This document shows positions 1 to 10,999 of a DNA stretch of 64,000 bases, in pieces. The notes beneath the pieces are model-generated. The model ran no database searches. It saw only the letters and a list, made by a program, of their open reading frames with translations, and was not told the origin of the DNA. The stretch is from Sipunculus nudus. Taxonomy: Eukaryota; Annelida; Sipuncula; Golfingiida; Sipunculidae. A program made the position numbers and the translations under genes. Where the stretch lies: assembly GCA_026874595.1 (NCBI GenBank), contig CM049318.1:4293741-4357740 (forward strand), given 5' to 3'. The first letter of the stretch is position 1. Each line of letters opens with the position of its first letter.

Positions 1-1329
1 CTCGGTCTCTTCAACAAAGAAATACAGTTGGCTAAGGATGCAGTTGTTCTTCCTACATTCATTCTGGTTGATTTGGTCAATTACTGATTTTTCCATTTGA
101 CATATTTATCAGGGCAGACCTAAAAATAACAGTCTTTGCTTTCTAAATAATTTGACTAAATCTTTTAAATGGTTAATACAAACATTCAGAAGTCGAAGCA
201 GGAATTTGATTACAAAACAGCATCTGCCAAGTGTAGGTGTGATCTCACAGTAAGCCTGGTCAATATAATACCTCACTAAAACATTCTTGTGTTCCATTGC
301 AGCTTATAATAATGTAGCCGTAGCCCTTGACATATCCTGACTTATTACACACCATAAGCTTATTCATGTTTCATGCATGAACAGTATACCCTGGATTCAT
401 TTGTCATTCGTTAACTCGCGATCCTCCAGGTTTTATCCATATCCCTCTGTTTTTTTTCCGTACATTATTCCCTGCCTATACACTTGGTCAGTTGCTATAA
501 TCACTGTCAATCAAGATTTATTATTTAACTATTGTCATCCATTATTCGTCAAGTCCGCGAGTTAGTTACCACGAGTTAATTAACCAAAAATATAAAAAAA
601 TGCTTGATTACATTATCAAGCTTTGTCATACTTTAACAATTTCACAACTGTATGTCCGGTAGTCAGTATGCATGACCTTACATATTTGATGGGACGTAAG
701 TAATGAGCACTAATCAGTTCTTGTTTAGATAAAAACTTAGCAACGTCAGAAATTATATTGACAAAGTAGTGGGAAGACCCTCAGAATATAGACTAAACCT
801 GTTTTTTTATGTGAGCGATGTAAGATCCAGGCGTTTTTCATACGTAGAACTATAAAGATATAAGTTCCCTTTGGAATGTCTCATTTTCCTATCCTTGCAG
901 GCATAATCTCTGTATTCATATCGTCTCCTCTAAAGGCAAGGGTAAACACGTACAGGAACAAAAAATTGTATGTCTTCTAGTCAGTAAAGAAGAGGATTAA
1001 TCATGATATTTTTGTGACATGATTTGGGAATTGTATCCTAGTTTTGACCTCTACTTTCCTAACATTGTACGTTTCTGACAAGGAAGGTATTGCTCAAACT
1101 TAAAAAGGACCAGAAGGCATTGAATTAGACATTGTGAGGATCTTTAATCCTCCAAAAGCTTTGGCTCTTAACGATTATATGATTTCATAAAAAGATCGGC
1201 TAGTCATGCTATGGTATTGATCTGAGACTGTCTGACATCCCAGGTTTATAATCAATGCCATTATTTTTTCCGTATGATAAATCGCACCCGTATCTGTGGT
1301 ATTCACAGGTTGTTTGTAACACGGTGTTT
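1..1329. other. AT-rich DNA, no gene recognised
   Basis: Only short open frames of about 60 codons without recognisable motifs occur here. No tRNA-like boxes, tandem repeats or transposon motifs were seen. It could be intergenic or intronic. Confidence 0.5.
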
Positions 1330-3500
1330 ATGAAAGGAGGTGATTCAGACAGGTTTAGATAAGACGCCGATGACGATGATTAACATTATGATGATAACGA
1401 TGATTAAAAGACATGTAACTACAATAAAGATGATGACCGCGATGGGGATGTTGATAATTCTGACGCCAAGTAAGATTATTATGATGACGAAGCCGACAAC
1501 AACAGGTATGATGGTAGCGATAACGACGACAAAGACAATACTGATGATAGCGATAACAACAACGAAGACAATAACGATGATAGTGATGACGACGGAGACA
1601 ATAATGATGATAGCGATGATGACGAAGAAGAATCTAATGATGATAGCGATGACGACAAAGACAATACTGATGATAGCGATGACAACGACAAAGACAATAA
1701 TGATGATAGCGATGACGAAGACAATGACAGTAATGATGATAGCGATGACGACAACAAATAAAATACTGATGATAGCGATAGCGATGAAGACAATAATGAT
1801 GAAAACAATGACAACGACGAAGACAATAATGATGATAGCGATGACAACAAAGACAATAATGATGATAGCGATGACGACAAAGACAATTATGATGATAGCG
1901 ATGACGACAGAGACAATGCTGATAGCGATGACGAAGACAATACTGATAATAGCGATGACGACGACGAAGGCAATAACAATGATAGCGATGACATTGATGA
2001 AGACAACGATGATAGCGATGACGACGACGAAGAAAACGATGATGATAGCGATGACGACAAAGACAATACTGATGATAGCTATGACGACGAAGACAATATT
2101 GATGATAGCGATGATGACGATGAAGACAATACTGATGATAGCGATAATGACGAAGAAGAAAATACTGATGATAGCGATGTCAACTAAGACAATACTGATG
2201 ATAGCGATGACAATGACGAGACAATACTGATGATAGCGATGGTGACGACAAAGACAATACTGATGAAAGCGATGACGAAGACAATACAGTTGATAGCAAT
2301 GGTGACGACAAAGACAATACAGTTGATAGTGATGGTGACGACAAAGACAATATTGATGATAGCGATAACGATGAAGACAATACTGATGATAGCGATAATG
2401 GCAACGAAGACAATACAGATGATAGTGATGACGACGAGGAAGACAATAAAGATGATAGCGATGATGACGAAGAAGAAAATAATGATGATAGCGATGTTAA
2501 CGAAGACAATACTGATGATAGCCATGACAATGACAAAGACAATAATGATGATAGCAATGATGACGACAATGACAATAATGATGATAGCGATGATGAAGAC
2601 AATGACAATAATGCTGATAGGGATGACGATGACGAAGAAAATAATGATGATAGCGATGACAACAAAGACAATAATGATGATAGCGATGACGAAGACAATA
2701 CTGATGATAGCGATGACGACGACGAAGACAATAACGATGATAGCGATGACGATGATGAAAACAATAACGATGATAGCGATGACGACGACGAAGAAAATAA
2801 TGGTGATAGCGATGACGACAAAGACAATACTGATGATAGCGATGACGACGAAGACAATACTGATGATAGCGATAACGACAACAAGGACAATAACGATGAT
2901 AGCGATGACGACGAAGAAGACAATAATGAAGATAGCTATTATGACGACGAAGAATATAATTATGATAGTGATGTCAAAGAAGACAATACTGATGATAGCG
3001 ATGACAACGACAGAGACAATAATGATGATTGCAATGTCAAAGCCAATGACAATAATGATGATAGCGATGACGAAGACAATGACAATAATGCTGATAGGGA
3101 TGACGACGACGAAGAATATAATGATGATAGCGCTGACGACGATAAAGAAAATAATGATGATAGCGATGACGAAGACAATGACAATAATGATGATAGCGAT
3201 GACGAAGACAGTGACAATAATGCTGATAGCGATGATGAAGACAATGACAATAATGCTGATAGGGATGACGATGACGAAGAAAATAATGATGATAGCGATG
3301 ACAACGAAGACAATAATGATGATAGCGATGACGACGACGAAGACAATAACGATGATAGCGATGACGATGATGAAAACAATAACGATGATAGCAATGACGA
3401 CGACGAAGAAAATAATGGTGATAGCGATGACGACAAAGACAATACCGATGATAGCGATGACGACGAAGACAATACTGATGATACTGACTCGCTACGATAA
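1330..3500 (+). repeat. Acidic codon-structured minisatellite (Asp/Asn/Ser/Glu-rich)
   Basis: A 2.1 kb array of units of about 27-36 bases. In one frame they read D-D-S-D-D-D-E-D-N with variants; indels between units are almost all multiples of three and most substitutions keep D, N, E or S (gat/gac, aat/aac, gaa/gac). The acidic frame starts with an ATG at 1330 but meets TAA at 1363, 1381, 1405, 1471, 1759 and 2185, and slips by one base near 2219. The left part is therefore not translatable as it stands. The alternate plus frame (Met/Ile/Thr/Lys-rich) and the minus Ser/Leu-rich frames are also long. That follows from a period divisible by three and is no evidence of use. Confidence 0.85.
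2217..3500 (+). CDS. Possible large acidic exon or gene remnant, 427 open codons without Met
   Basis: From the last in-frame stop (2214-2216) to TAA at 3498-3500 this frame is open for 427 codons and almost entirely Asp, Asn, Ser and Glu, ending D-D-T-D-S-L-R. It has no ATG, so it could only be an internal or last exon, or the surviving part of a decayed gene. Each unit carries Ser followed by three acidic residues, the casein kinase 2 site pattern. Proteins of this composition (dentin sialophosphoprotein-like proteins, Asp-rich shell-matrix proteins) bind calcium in biomineral matrices; that comparison rests on composition only. No convincing splice acceptor was identified in front of it. 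A non-coding minisatellite is the main alternative. Confidence 0.3.
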   Translation, partial: RDNTDDSDGDDKDNTDESDDEDNTVDSNGDDKDNTVDSDGDDKDNIDDSDNDEDNTDDSDNGNEDNTDDSDDDEEDNKDDSDDDEEENNDDSDVNEDNTDDSHDNDKDNNDDSNDDDNDNNDDSDDEDNDNNADRDDDDEENNDDSDDNKDNNDDSDDEDNTDDSDDDDEDNNDDSDDDDENNNDDSDDDDEENNGDSDDDKDNTDDSDDDEDNTDDSDNDNKDNNDDSDDDEEDNNEDSYYDDEEYNYDSDVKEDNTDDSDDNDRDNNDDCNVKANDNNDDSDDEDNDNNADRDDDDEEYNDDSADDDKENNDDSDDEDNDNNDDSDDEDSDNNADSDDEDNDNNADRDDDDEENNDDSDDNEDNNDDSDDDDEDNNDDSDDDDENNNDDSNDDDEENNGDSDDDKDNTDDSDDDEDNTDDTDSLR

Positions 3501-3504
3501 AATA

Positions 3505-3616
3505 CGAGAGTAACACAGTTGGTGGCCAACTCCTGGAACTCCCTTGCGGCATTGAATCTTTTCTGCATGTCTGTGATCGTGACATACAGATCATCTCCAC
3601 TGATGACCAATTTGAC
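3505..3616 (-). CDS. Short unique open segment running antisense into the acidic array
   Basis: On the minus strand, a frame starting after a TAA at 3619-3617 has about 38 non-repetitive, ordinary-looking residues (it includes ITDMQKRFNAAREFQELATN), then continues into the antisense Ser/Leu-rich reading of the array down to about 2960. No ATG starts it. I do not recognise the segment. It may be an exon fragment next to the repeat or a chance open frame. Confidence 0.2.
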
Positions 3617-3784
3617 TTAATAACGATTTGTGTTTTTAACAAACAACGGGTTATTAATTGCTTAAAAAAATACTGTAAATTTTGTAATGGAGATAAAAAA
3701 AATCAGATTCTGTATCACTAGTCAGCGTGAAATGTCTAGGGGAATTAATAAAGAAATCAGTTTTTTTTAAACAAATAATTATAA

Positions 3785-3790
3785 TTTATT
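3785..3790 (-). terminator. AATAAA poly(A) signal, minus strand
   Basis: Minus-strand AATAAA lies about 50 bases after the stop of the 78-codon frame and 17 bases before a genomic A8 tract. The A tract could be chance or the tail of a retrocopy. Confidence 0.3.
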
Positions 3791-3841
3791 CTTAAATCAA
3801 TCCTAACATTACAATACACTAAATCAAAACAATTACAAAGT

Positions 3842-4078
3842 TTAACAACAGTACAACAGTAAATCAATACAAGTATATAAAAAAAGTGTACAGTACCTGG
3901 TTACCACCACTGTCACAGCAATGTCCTCCATAACGTACACCAAGGTGAAGAGTTCCATAAATCTTCTCAGAGAATAACAGTCAAGTTCATTCACAAAATC
4001 AATCCGTTGTAACTCCAAAGTGAAGTTCTTGTTATAATCCCGAAAGCAAACTGAATAAGATTGTATAAGATCGGTCAT
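3842..4078 (-). CDS. Possible small single-exon gene, 78 codons, unrecognised
   Basis: ATG at 4078-4076 opens a 78-codon frame ending at 3842. The predicted protein is ordinary in composition, with no signal peptide or domain I recognise and a hydrophobic C-terminal stretch. The support is its context on the same strand: a TATA-like sequence at 4177-4171, about 95 bases upstream, and an AATAAA at 3790-3785 followed after 17 bases by eight A (3768-3761). The frame also crosses a plausible splice donor (AG before GTACTG, near 3900), so it could instead be a first exon. A chance ORF in AT-rich DNA cannot be excluded. Confidence 0.3.
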   Translation of the reverse strand: MTDLIQSYSVCFRDYNKNFTLELQRIDFVNELDCYSLRRFMELFTLVYVMEDIAVTVVVTRYCTLFLYTCIDLLLYCC

Positions 4079-4170
4079 AATGCCCCAGTTATCGGAAAAG
4101 GTCTACCACTGACTTACACTCTTCTGTGTCCGCTGGAACATTTCTCTCCTCTCTTTCGGCTCTATAACCT

Positions 4171-4177
4171 TTATATA
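4171..4177 (-). promoter_or_regulatory. TATA-like box for the 3842-4078 frame
   Basis: The minus strand reads TATATAAAGG here. A start site about 30 bases downstream (near 4145) would give a 5' leader of about 70 bases. A TTC-nn-GAA element (4207-4214) lies about 30 bases further upstream. Confidence 0.3.
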
Positions 4178-4214
4178 ACTTCCCCCTCAAGCTAAGAACT
4201 TTCCATTTCTCGAA

Positions 4215-7100
4215 CAATCCGAAAAACCCAAAAGCACACACGTTACAGGAAACATCTAGAACAACATCACTGTGTTTCTACATATCAGGGTTCACATGTG
4301 GGCCGGCCCGGCTCGGCCAGGCGAGAAAGCCCCAAACTAGCATGACCGCTGTGTTAACATGTGGGCCGCCCCTGGCGAGCTATAACAAGGAACGCTGTAG
4401 ACAGCAACGCCCAGAGCTTGAGTCAAACACGAATCAGAATGTCAATAGCGCACAATAAAAGAGACATGTCAACAGCTCACAATAAAACAGACATCTGTAA
4501 CAATCGAAACACAAAATCCCTAATGTGTGACTTGCAACATTTTAGAGAAAAGGACTTCATGTGTAAAATGTACAATCTTCTAATCTTTTCTGATCGTGAT
4601 TTGAGGCATTACATATCCTCAGTTATCTGGTTTTTTTTTACCAAATCCACCATCGAGATATTTTCTTAGGTAAAATGGGTTGCTTTTCCATTTTCTATTT
4701 CTGCAAGTGTTTCTGGTTATACAACATTGGTCTATTCCGATATTAGTGTATCCTGCGTTGCCCAGATAGTAACATTACACAGAACACTACTAGATGAGTG
4801 TATGATTAAATGTTTCCGTTCAGTGACAGCTCACTAAGTACTACATTGCTTCACGTTTTCTAATATTTACTTCTGTTGCTAGCATCTGCGGCCACAACCT
4901 TAAGGTATTGTTTAAAAAAAACCGGAAAACACGCCTAGCGGGGTGGGTAGATATAGCACTGTTTAGTATCATCGTCAGGGCTCACCACTTACCAAGGCCA
5001 TGTTGTTCTATGATCAGACCAAAATAATGCTTTGACCTGCATATTTTCCTGTTAACTCCGATGGAGGTTTTATGATTGAATTCTTAAATCACACTGAATC
5101 GCAATTTAACAATTTCAAATAAGGTTCGTTCTTCTTTTTCCAAATCATTTTTAAAAAAAAAGTTGTTTACAACCATTTGAGTTTTGAGATACATGTATTC
5201 CTGTCAAATAGGCTTTGGGGTAGTCAAGGTTGTGCAAAGAACTCTCATATGTCAGTATTCAAAGGAAAATGTTTATTTAGAATAAATTTATTTAAAGCGT
5301 GTCCTCAGATCTGTAGTGTTATTTGCTAAAAGTAATTTTAAACTCGAACTAGCCGCCGACGTCGACGCAACAGGTTTCAGGTTTCTGTTGCGTCGCCGGC
5401 CCACCAAAGGGCTAACTGGGGTTATAGCACGATACGATCTGTCACTCTTAGAAAGAAAATTAAATAAAAATATTTCCTATGGTTTAAGCAAACCAATGTT
5501 CACATAATGTTGTATGTCGAAAGGCCTGTAATAAAAAATAACCATTCTGGAAAGCATGAAGCACTGGTAACATCAACAACTGATAGTATTTGTCCAGAGA
5601 GAATTGAAGCATTTTCAGCCCCGGTAGACATCTTGAATGTGGTGGCAGTCCTGTATAAGGCTTTAGGCCTGTGTATTATATATATATTATGTTCATATTT
5701 TAACTTCCTTGGTGCAAAATAGGGCTGAGAAGAGAACAGTAATGTTTTCTAGTGGTCAAATATACAATACACATAGATTTACTGAACATTAATCAATGGA
5801 TATATATGTTAAATCTCACAGTTGTGTATGGAGTGTTATAATCACAGTTAACTGCAGGTGCAATCTATGGACTCCACAATGCGTCAGTCACTGAAAAAAA
5901 GCAATTGAGGAGTTCATTCTTATGGGCTAAACTCGAACTAGACGCCCTAAAAAGGTAAAGTGAAATAGGGCTTCAATTTTTACCAAATATTTGTGAAGGT
6001 CATTGCTGTTCTTTAATTTGTTGTATGCGAGGTGCAAGAATGCAAGCAACCATGAATATTAGAATTAAAGCCGTAAAACAGTGAATAGAATGTCCTTATC
6101 AGTTTATTTACGGAACATTTGTGAAGAACGTGTCGCTTATTCCTCTGACTTCTGTAACATGATGACATCTCGCCGGCGGCCATATTAAAACCTCCGTGGT
6201 GAACATGACAAACATACTGTCATCGGCCACTTGTCTGCGTCCTTTATTGTGACGTTCTCACGCAGTGTCTATAAGGACAAATAACAGGGTAATGCGGAGC
6301 CGGCCCGGTTGACAAATGTCGACCCTTCCAGTCTTAACACCTCTTCATTAACAAGCAAAAACGTTCGGAATCAGACATTGAGTTATGTCTGGTCTGAGTT
6401 TGTTATTTGTACCGTTGAGTGATTTGGATGATGCAGGCGTGATGGAGCTGAAAAAGTTGTAAGATACCGTAAATACCATCTGTTTTCATACTGTAATCGG
6501 TTTAGTAAACGTGGTTGATAAAATTTTCAGGGGTGGAACTACAATTGGCCCTTGAAGTTGCGCTAAATTATTAATATTAGAAAATAAATTATAAATATAA
6601 TCTGATAAGGGAAAACCATTTATGATCTGATCACAAGGTATACAGATTTCATCCATTAAATAAATTATTATGTGCATTAGGAACGATGATTAATTAAAGT
6701 TGGCCTATGAGCTTCAGCCACTAATATATTCTTACTATTTTGTTATGCTTTTGTCTGTTGTTTTTTAACGGTACGTCCATGGCCATTTCTGACGCTCTCT
6801 TTTGTATGAAGATGAAGGTTATCAAACAACAGACTGGTATTTACTATTGCAGGCTTCATGCTTTTACATGCAGGGGATCGGGGCAATAAAAAGAGTCATA
6901 ACCACTTCTGGTTATGAAGGGGTTATACAAATATTTCATTATCATGCATTCAGTGCTTCAGGACTTCCTCCTATTAAGTAACTGCGTTTATATATATATA
7001 TACGGTTTATGAGGTATCACTTGAATGTTAAATTACCTCCTGATTCTGTAAATATAGTCTTATTTAGTATACCTGACATTCTGTAAGTAGTTCGCGCATG
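4215..7100. other. No gene recognised; one GC-rich hairpin
   Basis: Open frames are short (up to 102 codons at 4361-4669) and without recognisable motifs. The only structure noted is the 5363-5395 hairpin and a direct repeat, AACTCGAACTAG followed by CCGCC or ACGCC, at about 5341 and again at about 5933. Confidence 0.5.
5363..5395. repeat. Perfect 11-bp hairpin
   Basis: CGACGCAACAG (5363-5373) pairs exactly with CTGTTGCGTCG (5385-5395) around an 11-base loop. GCCG and CGGC blocks outside could extend the stem with a bulge. The surroundings are AT-rich. Confidence 0.6.
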
Positions 7101-7111
7101 ATGAATACAAA

Positions 7112-7215
7112 GGCCCTGTCACATTAGCAGGAAAAATTCTGCGGGCAGGCCAAGATTCGGGTAGGTTTCGCGTGGAACTTGTCTGCTGGATGCGTGGAAT
7201 CTGCGTGGGCCTTGT
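7112..7215 (+). repeat. Dispersed GC-rich element, copy 1 (CCTGTCACATTAGC end)
   Basis: It starts GGCCCTGTCACATTAGCA, followed by GC-rich sequence with CTGCGGGCAGG. The same end occurs inverted at 13301-13320 after a related GC-rich body. This looks like the end of a small DNA element; no target-site duplication was resolved. Confidence 0.45.
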
Positions 7216-7224
7216 AGTCCATGG

Positions 7225-7475
7225 GCTAGAAGGGTCAACGTGCACCCCCTCTGGGATTTTATGGCATAGGTATTTTTAGATCCCTAAGTATGTCCAATTA
7301 ATGAATCAATTATGTTGACAATTAATGATGTTAACATTGATTTTTTGGGATACACTACCCTTTTAGACCATTTAAAGACAACCCCGTCTTTGCGCACGGC
7401 CCCGCGGACGGGTAGCCTTGATAGGGGTATGTAAATGCTTATAGCTCGCTTAATATTTGACATATTCATTTTAAA
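7225..7475 (+). repeat. Dispersed repeat family R1, copy 1
   Basis: About 250 bp closely resembling 7985-8245 in the same orientation and 10165-10375 inverted. Shared blocks include GCATAGGTATTTTTAGATCC, an A/T-rich middle with GTTAACA, and a tail with AAATGCTTATAG followed by CTTAATATTTGACATATT. Confidence 0.75.
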
Positions 7476-7699
7476 TAAAGTGCATTATGTTTGCAAATAG
7501 TAGGAACAAGTCACTGACAACGAAAATTATATGAATGTAATATGTATTTTTGTCGATTAAGCAATTAATCACTATACATATTAAATATCCAAAAAGAAAA
7601 TTGAATTTAACAGCTTGTTCTTTCATTCTTCACAACAGTTGTTTATTTTCGATATGATGTTGCATTTCTGAATTTCTTTTGCATTAATACATTAGTTCA

Positions 7700-8245
7700 T
7701 GACGTTCATACAAATTCTGTTGATAATATTTGACCATATACACCTGCAATGAAGGACCAATTATTAATTCTATTTTATGGTATGCCTTGTTCATAAGACG
7801 GATATGGTGTTCTATTTTCCTCTCCAGATGCAATGATTTTCACTGTGATGCTTCCTTGATACTATGAATGGTTTTTGGTCTGAACCTGAAAGTGTTTATT
7901 GGTTTTGAAAATAATGGAAACCCTTTCTTGAGCCATCTTTAATATATGATGATTATACAAAAAAAAATCAAATTTAAGCCATTATATTAGAACGGTCACC
8001 GTGCACCCCTCTGGGCTTCATGACATAGGTATTTTTGGATCCCGAAATATGTCAAGTTTATGAATTAATGTGTTAACACTGATTACTGTGGAATACGCTA
8101 TACCCTTTTAAGCCATTAAAGACATTAAAGACAACCACGTCATTACGCACTGCACCAGCGGATAGTTAGCCTTGATAAGGGGGTAGGGGTATAAAAATGC
8201 TTATAGTCCGCTTAATATTTGACATATTTAATTCAAATAAACTGT
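7700..8245 (+). repeat. Repeat family R1, long copy 2 (left arm of an inverted duplication)
   Basis: About 540 bp starting near TACAAATTCTGTTGATAATA and ending in the CTTAATATTTGACATATT tail. The whole length matches the reverse complement of 10165-10690 with moderate divergence. Its last 260 bp also match 7225-7475. No coding capacity seen. Confidence 0.75.
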
Positions 8246-9454
8246 ATTGTATTTGCAAACAGTCGAAAAAAAGTTATTTATAGATATAATCATATATATT
8301 TTAGCATGTTTTTTTGTGATGAAGAAATTATAATATTATTAAAACATCCAGAAGAAATTTTTCCAGAACAGATTTTTCAAACTTTTCGCTGTTGCTGATT
8401 GCACAAGATATTTTTACATTTCTGAAGTTTTAGTTTTTTAATGTATCAGCCCTTGTCAATCCTGAAACGTTAAAAAAAAATTAAATCATGCTGACATCAC
8501 TTAATAATATAGTGTTATTCTGTTTTGATCATCCTTTCTATGACATATATACGAGATGCTGTATGTTCTTATCTCGATGTACCGCACCTTGAAGCTTCCC
8601 TTATACCATAAATATTTATTGTTATGAAACTAAGGGTATAAACGCCAGTAAACTCTTTATCCAGATCATTTTGAATATATAAGTGTATAAGGATATCAAA
8701 TTTTCTCCAAGTATAAGCACTCACCCGTGTTTTGTTAACTCCCCTGAAATGTTGTGAGGTTTTTGTCCTCATGACCTAATTTGTCCTTTCTAAACAGATT
8801 ATTTAATAACTTTAGGATTCCTGAAAAATCTTGGCCCAGTGCACCAGGCCTGTAAGTAAGTAATAAGGAAAAGTATCAACCACATCTTTTAGGCAAGTTT
8901 AAATTATCATGGATTATTAGTAATCTAGCTTCTACTGCTTTATTGTTTTATTTTATTTTAGTTGACATTCTCTTGTCCGTTTTTATAGTTATTTTTTATT
9001 TATTTATGTTGTTATTACATACACAGTATGACCGAGCAACATATTCCCGAGCAACGCTTTCCTAGTCGTTCATTTTTGATTTATTAGAATGAGTAAATAT
9101 GTCTGTTAATTTATGTTGTGGGAGCAAATTTGTTTCTTTTCTGTGATGCATATATCCACGGTGGTCTAAATGTTTTCTAGTGACCAATCTCTTGCCCGGG
9201 GGTCCTAAGATTCTCTTTTTTTTTGTGGATTAAAATGTAAAAGTTTAATACCTTGTAAATCCTTTCTGTCATATTGTGTCATCCTTTGGCCAATTTCAAA
9301 ACGGGGTAATGTACATTATGCAATACCTAATACTGAAGCGTCTGTCTTTATTGCACATTGTCTATTCGTGAAATTTCAACATCATCTCGAAAAAAACTAT
9401 TGTTGGGAAGAAAGCTGTTAAATATTTTATTAATATCGTAATTAATGGCTTAGT
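8246..9454. other. No gene recognised
   Basis: AT-rich spacer between the two arms of the R1 inverted duplication. No open frame over 67 codons and no motif noted. Confidence 0.5.
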
Positions 9455-9455
9455 C

Positions 9456-9456
9456 A

Positions 9457-9488
<32 letters not shown>

Positions 9489-9498
9489 GTATATATAG
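9456..9498. repeat. (CA)n then (TA) microsatellite
   Basis: A run of CA dinucleotides followed by a short ATATATGTATATATA stretch. Confidence 0.9.
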
Positions 9499-9972
9499 AA
9501 GGTAGTGTTACCTCCGTTGTAAAGTGCTCTACCACTACAGCATGGTGAGTTTACCGAGTGGATTCCACTTGGTATGAGCATAATATATTTGCCTTTTATA
9601 TTGTACATTTGCCTTGTATATCGTGTATTTTCATAGTATATGTGTATTTATATCATATGTATACTACTGATATGTTCACTGCTTCCAAGACTCTATTACA
9701 AATCAGTTTAATATGCTAATTGTGCATCCTGGTATATATATCTTTGTATTTTATATAAACATTAAAACAACAAATAACCTCTTTGCCCTGTTATGTTCAA
9801 GTATCGCACGTGTACCCCGACCAATCCCATTGTGCCCCCGTGGACAAAATGATCAGTGTCAGTCTTTCACATGCCCCCTCCCCCGCCCCGAATCGCATTA
9901 AGCATAATCTCGTAATCTCGTAAAGTCTCGGCTTTTCAAACCACGCCGTTAGCTTCATTCCACATTCACCTG

Positions 9973-10035
9973 GTGATCGGGTCCCATTCCGTGAAACAGA
10001 CCGTTGTAAATTTACAGTGTTGTTTTTCTCCAGAG
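9973..10035 (+). repeat. Short dispersed repeat R2, copy 1
   Basis: About 65 bp starting TGATCGGGTCCCATTCCGTG and ending in TTGTTTTTCTCCAG before a TA tract. It matches 20461-20525 at clearly more than chance identity. Confidence 0.65.

Positions 10036-10102
<67 letters not shown>
10036..10102. repeat. (TA)n microsatellite
   Basis: About 33 uninterrupted TA dinucleotides. Confidence 0.95.
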
Positions 10103-10107
<5 letters not shown>

Positions 10108-10164
10108 CTGATCATCAGAAAATTTCCCAAGTATTTGCAGATATACAATGGAGTTTATTTGAAG

Positions 10165-10690
10165 TGAACATGTCAAATATTAAGCGAGCTATAAGCATTT
10201 ATATACCTGTCCACGGATGCGTGCGTGATGACGCGGTTATCTTTAAATGGCATAAAAAGATACTGCATCCTAATCAGTGTTAACATATTAATTCATTAAC
10301 TGGACATATTTGGGGATCTAAAAATACCTATGTTATAAAATCCAAGGAGGAGGGGGCCACGGTGACCCTTCATATATAATGGCTTAAATATGATTCTTAT
10401 TGTATAATTATTTTATATTAAAATTGGCTTAAGAAAGGCTTTCCATTATTTTTAAAACCAATAACACCTTCAGTTTCAGAAAAATTTCAATTCATAGTAC
10501 CAAGGAAGCATCTCAGTTGAAATCAATGCTTCTGGAGAGGAACATGAGACACCACATCCTTTTGATAAACAAGGGATATCATAAAATAGAATTAACAATG
10601 GGTCATTCATTGCATGTGTATATGGTCAAATACTCATAATTTTAACAACAGAATTTGTAAGAATGTCAAGAGTTAACGTTTTATTCACTA
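10165..10690 (-). repeat. Repeat family R1, inverted copy 3 (right arm)
   Basis: The reverse complement aligns end to end with 7700-8245. The order of blocks is the same, with scattered substitutions and small indels. The arms are about 1.9 kb apart. Confidence 0.75.
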
Positions 10691-10798
10691 GATATTTAGA
10701 AATGCAACATGAACGGTGGTGTCGCCCTGATTACTGACCAGGAATCTGATGGATTTTATGACACTCACAATGAAATATTAACCAATAAAGTGTCCCGC

Positions 10799-10990
10799 CT
10801 GGGTTCGATTCTCCATAAAATCCGTGTATATGTAATGAGGTCAGAGGTCACCAGACTTTGTTGTTGCCGTGACCACTTAAAAGGAATTTTGATGGCTATA
10901 AATCAAACTCACTGTGAATAGTTACATAAAGTTTTTCAACCGAGTTTGATTCTAGACAAAACGTGGTAACTGAATGAGGTCAGAGGTCAC
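10799..10990 (+). repeat. Partial tandem copies of a SINE-like tail with B-box-like sequence
   Basis: GGGTTCGATTCTCC (10801-10814) resembles a pol III B box and is followed by ATGAGGTCAGAGGTCAC. A second diverged copy (GAGTTTGATTCTAG, then ATGAGGTCAGAGGTCAC) follows at about 10941-10990. No good A box was found, so this is at most a SINE fragment. Confidence 0.4.
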
Positions 10991-10999
10991 AAGAAATAC

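Noticed and set aside
1340-3513. Long Met/Ile/Thr/Lys plus-strand frames (296 and 427 codons) and Ser/Leu minus-strand frames over the acidic array
   Set aside because: They are shifted readings of a repeat with a period divisible by three. Substitutions between units preserve the D/N/E/S frame, not these.
9797-10167. Tyr/Ile-rich frames over the TA tract
   Set aside because: Produced by the (TA)n microsatellite.
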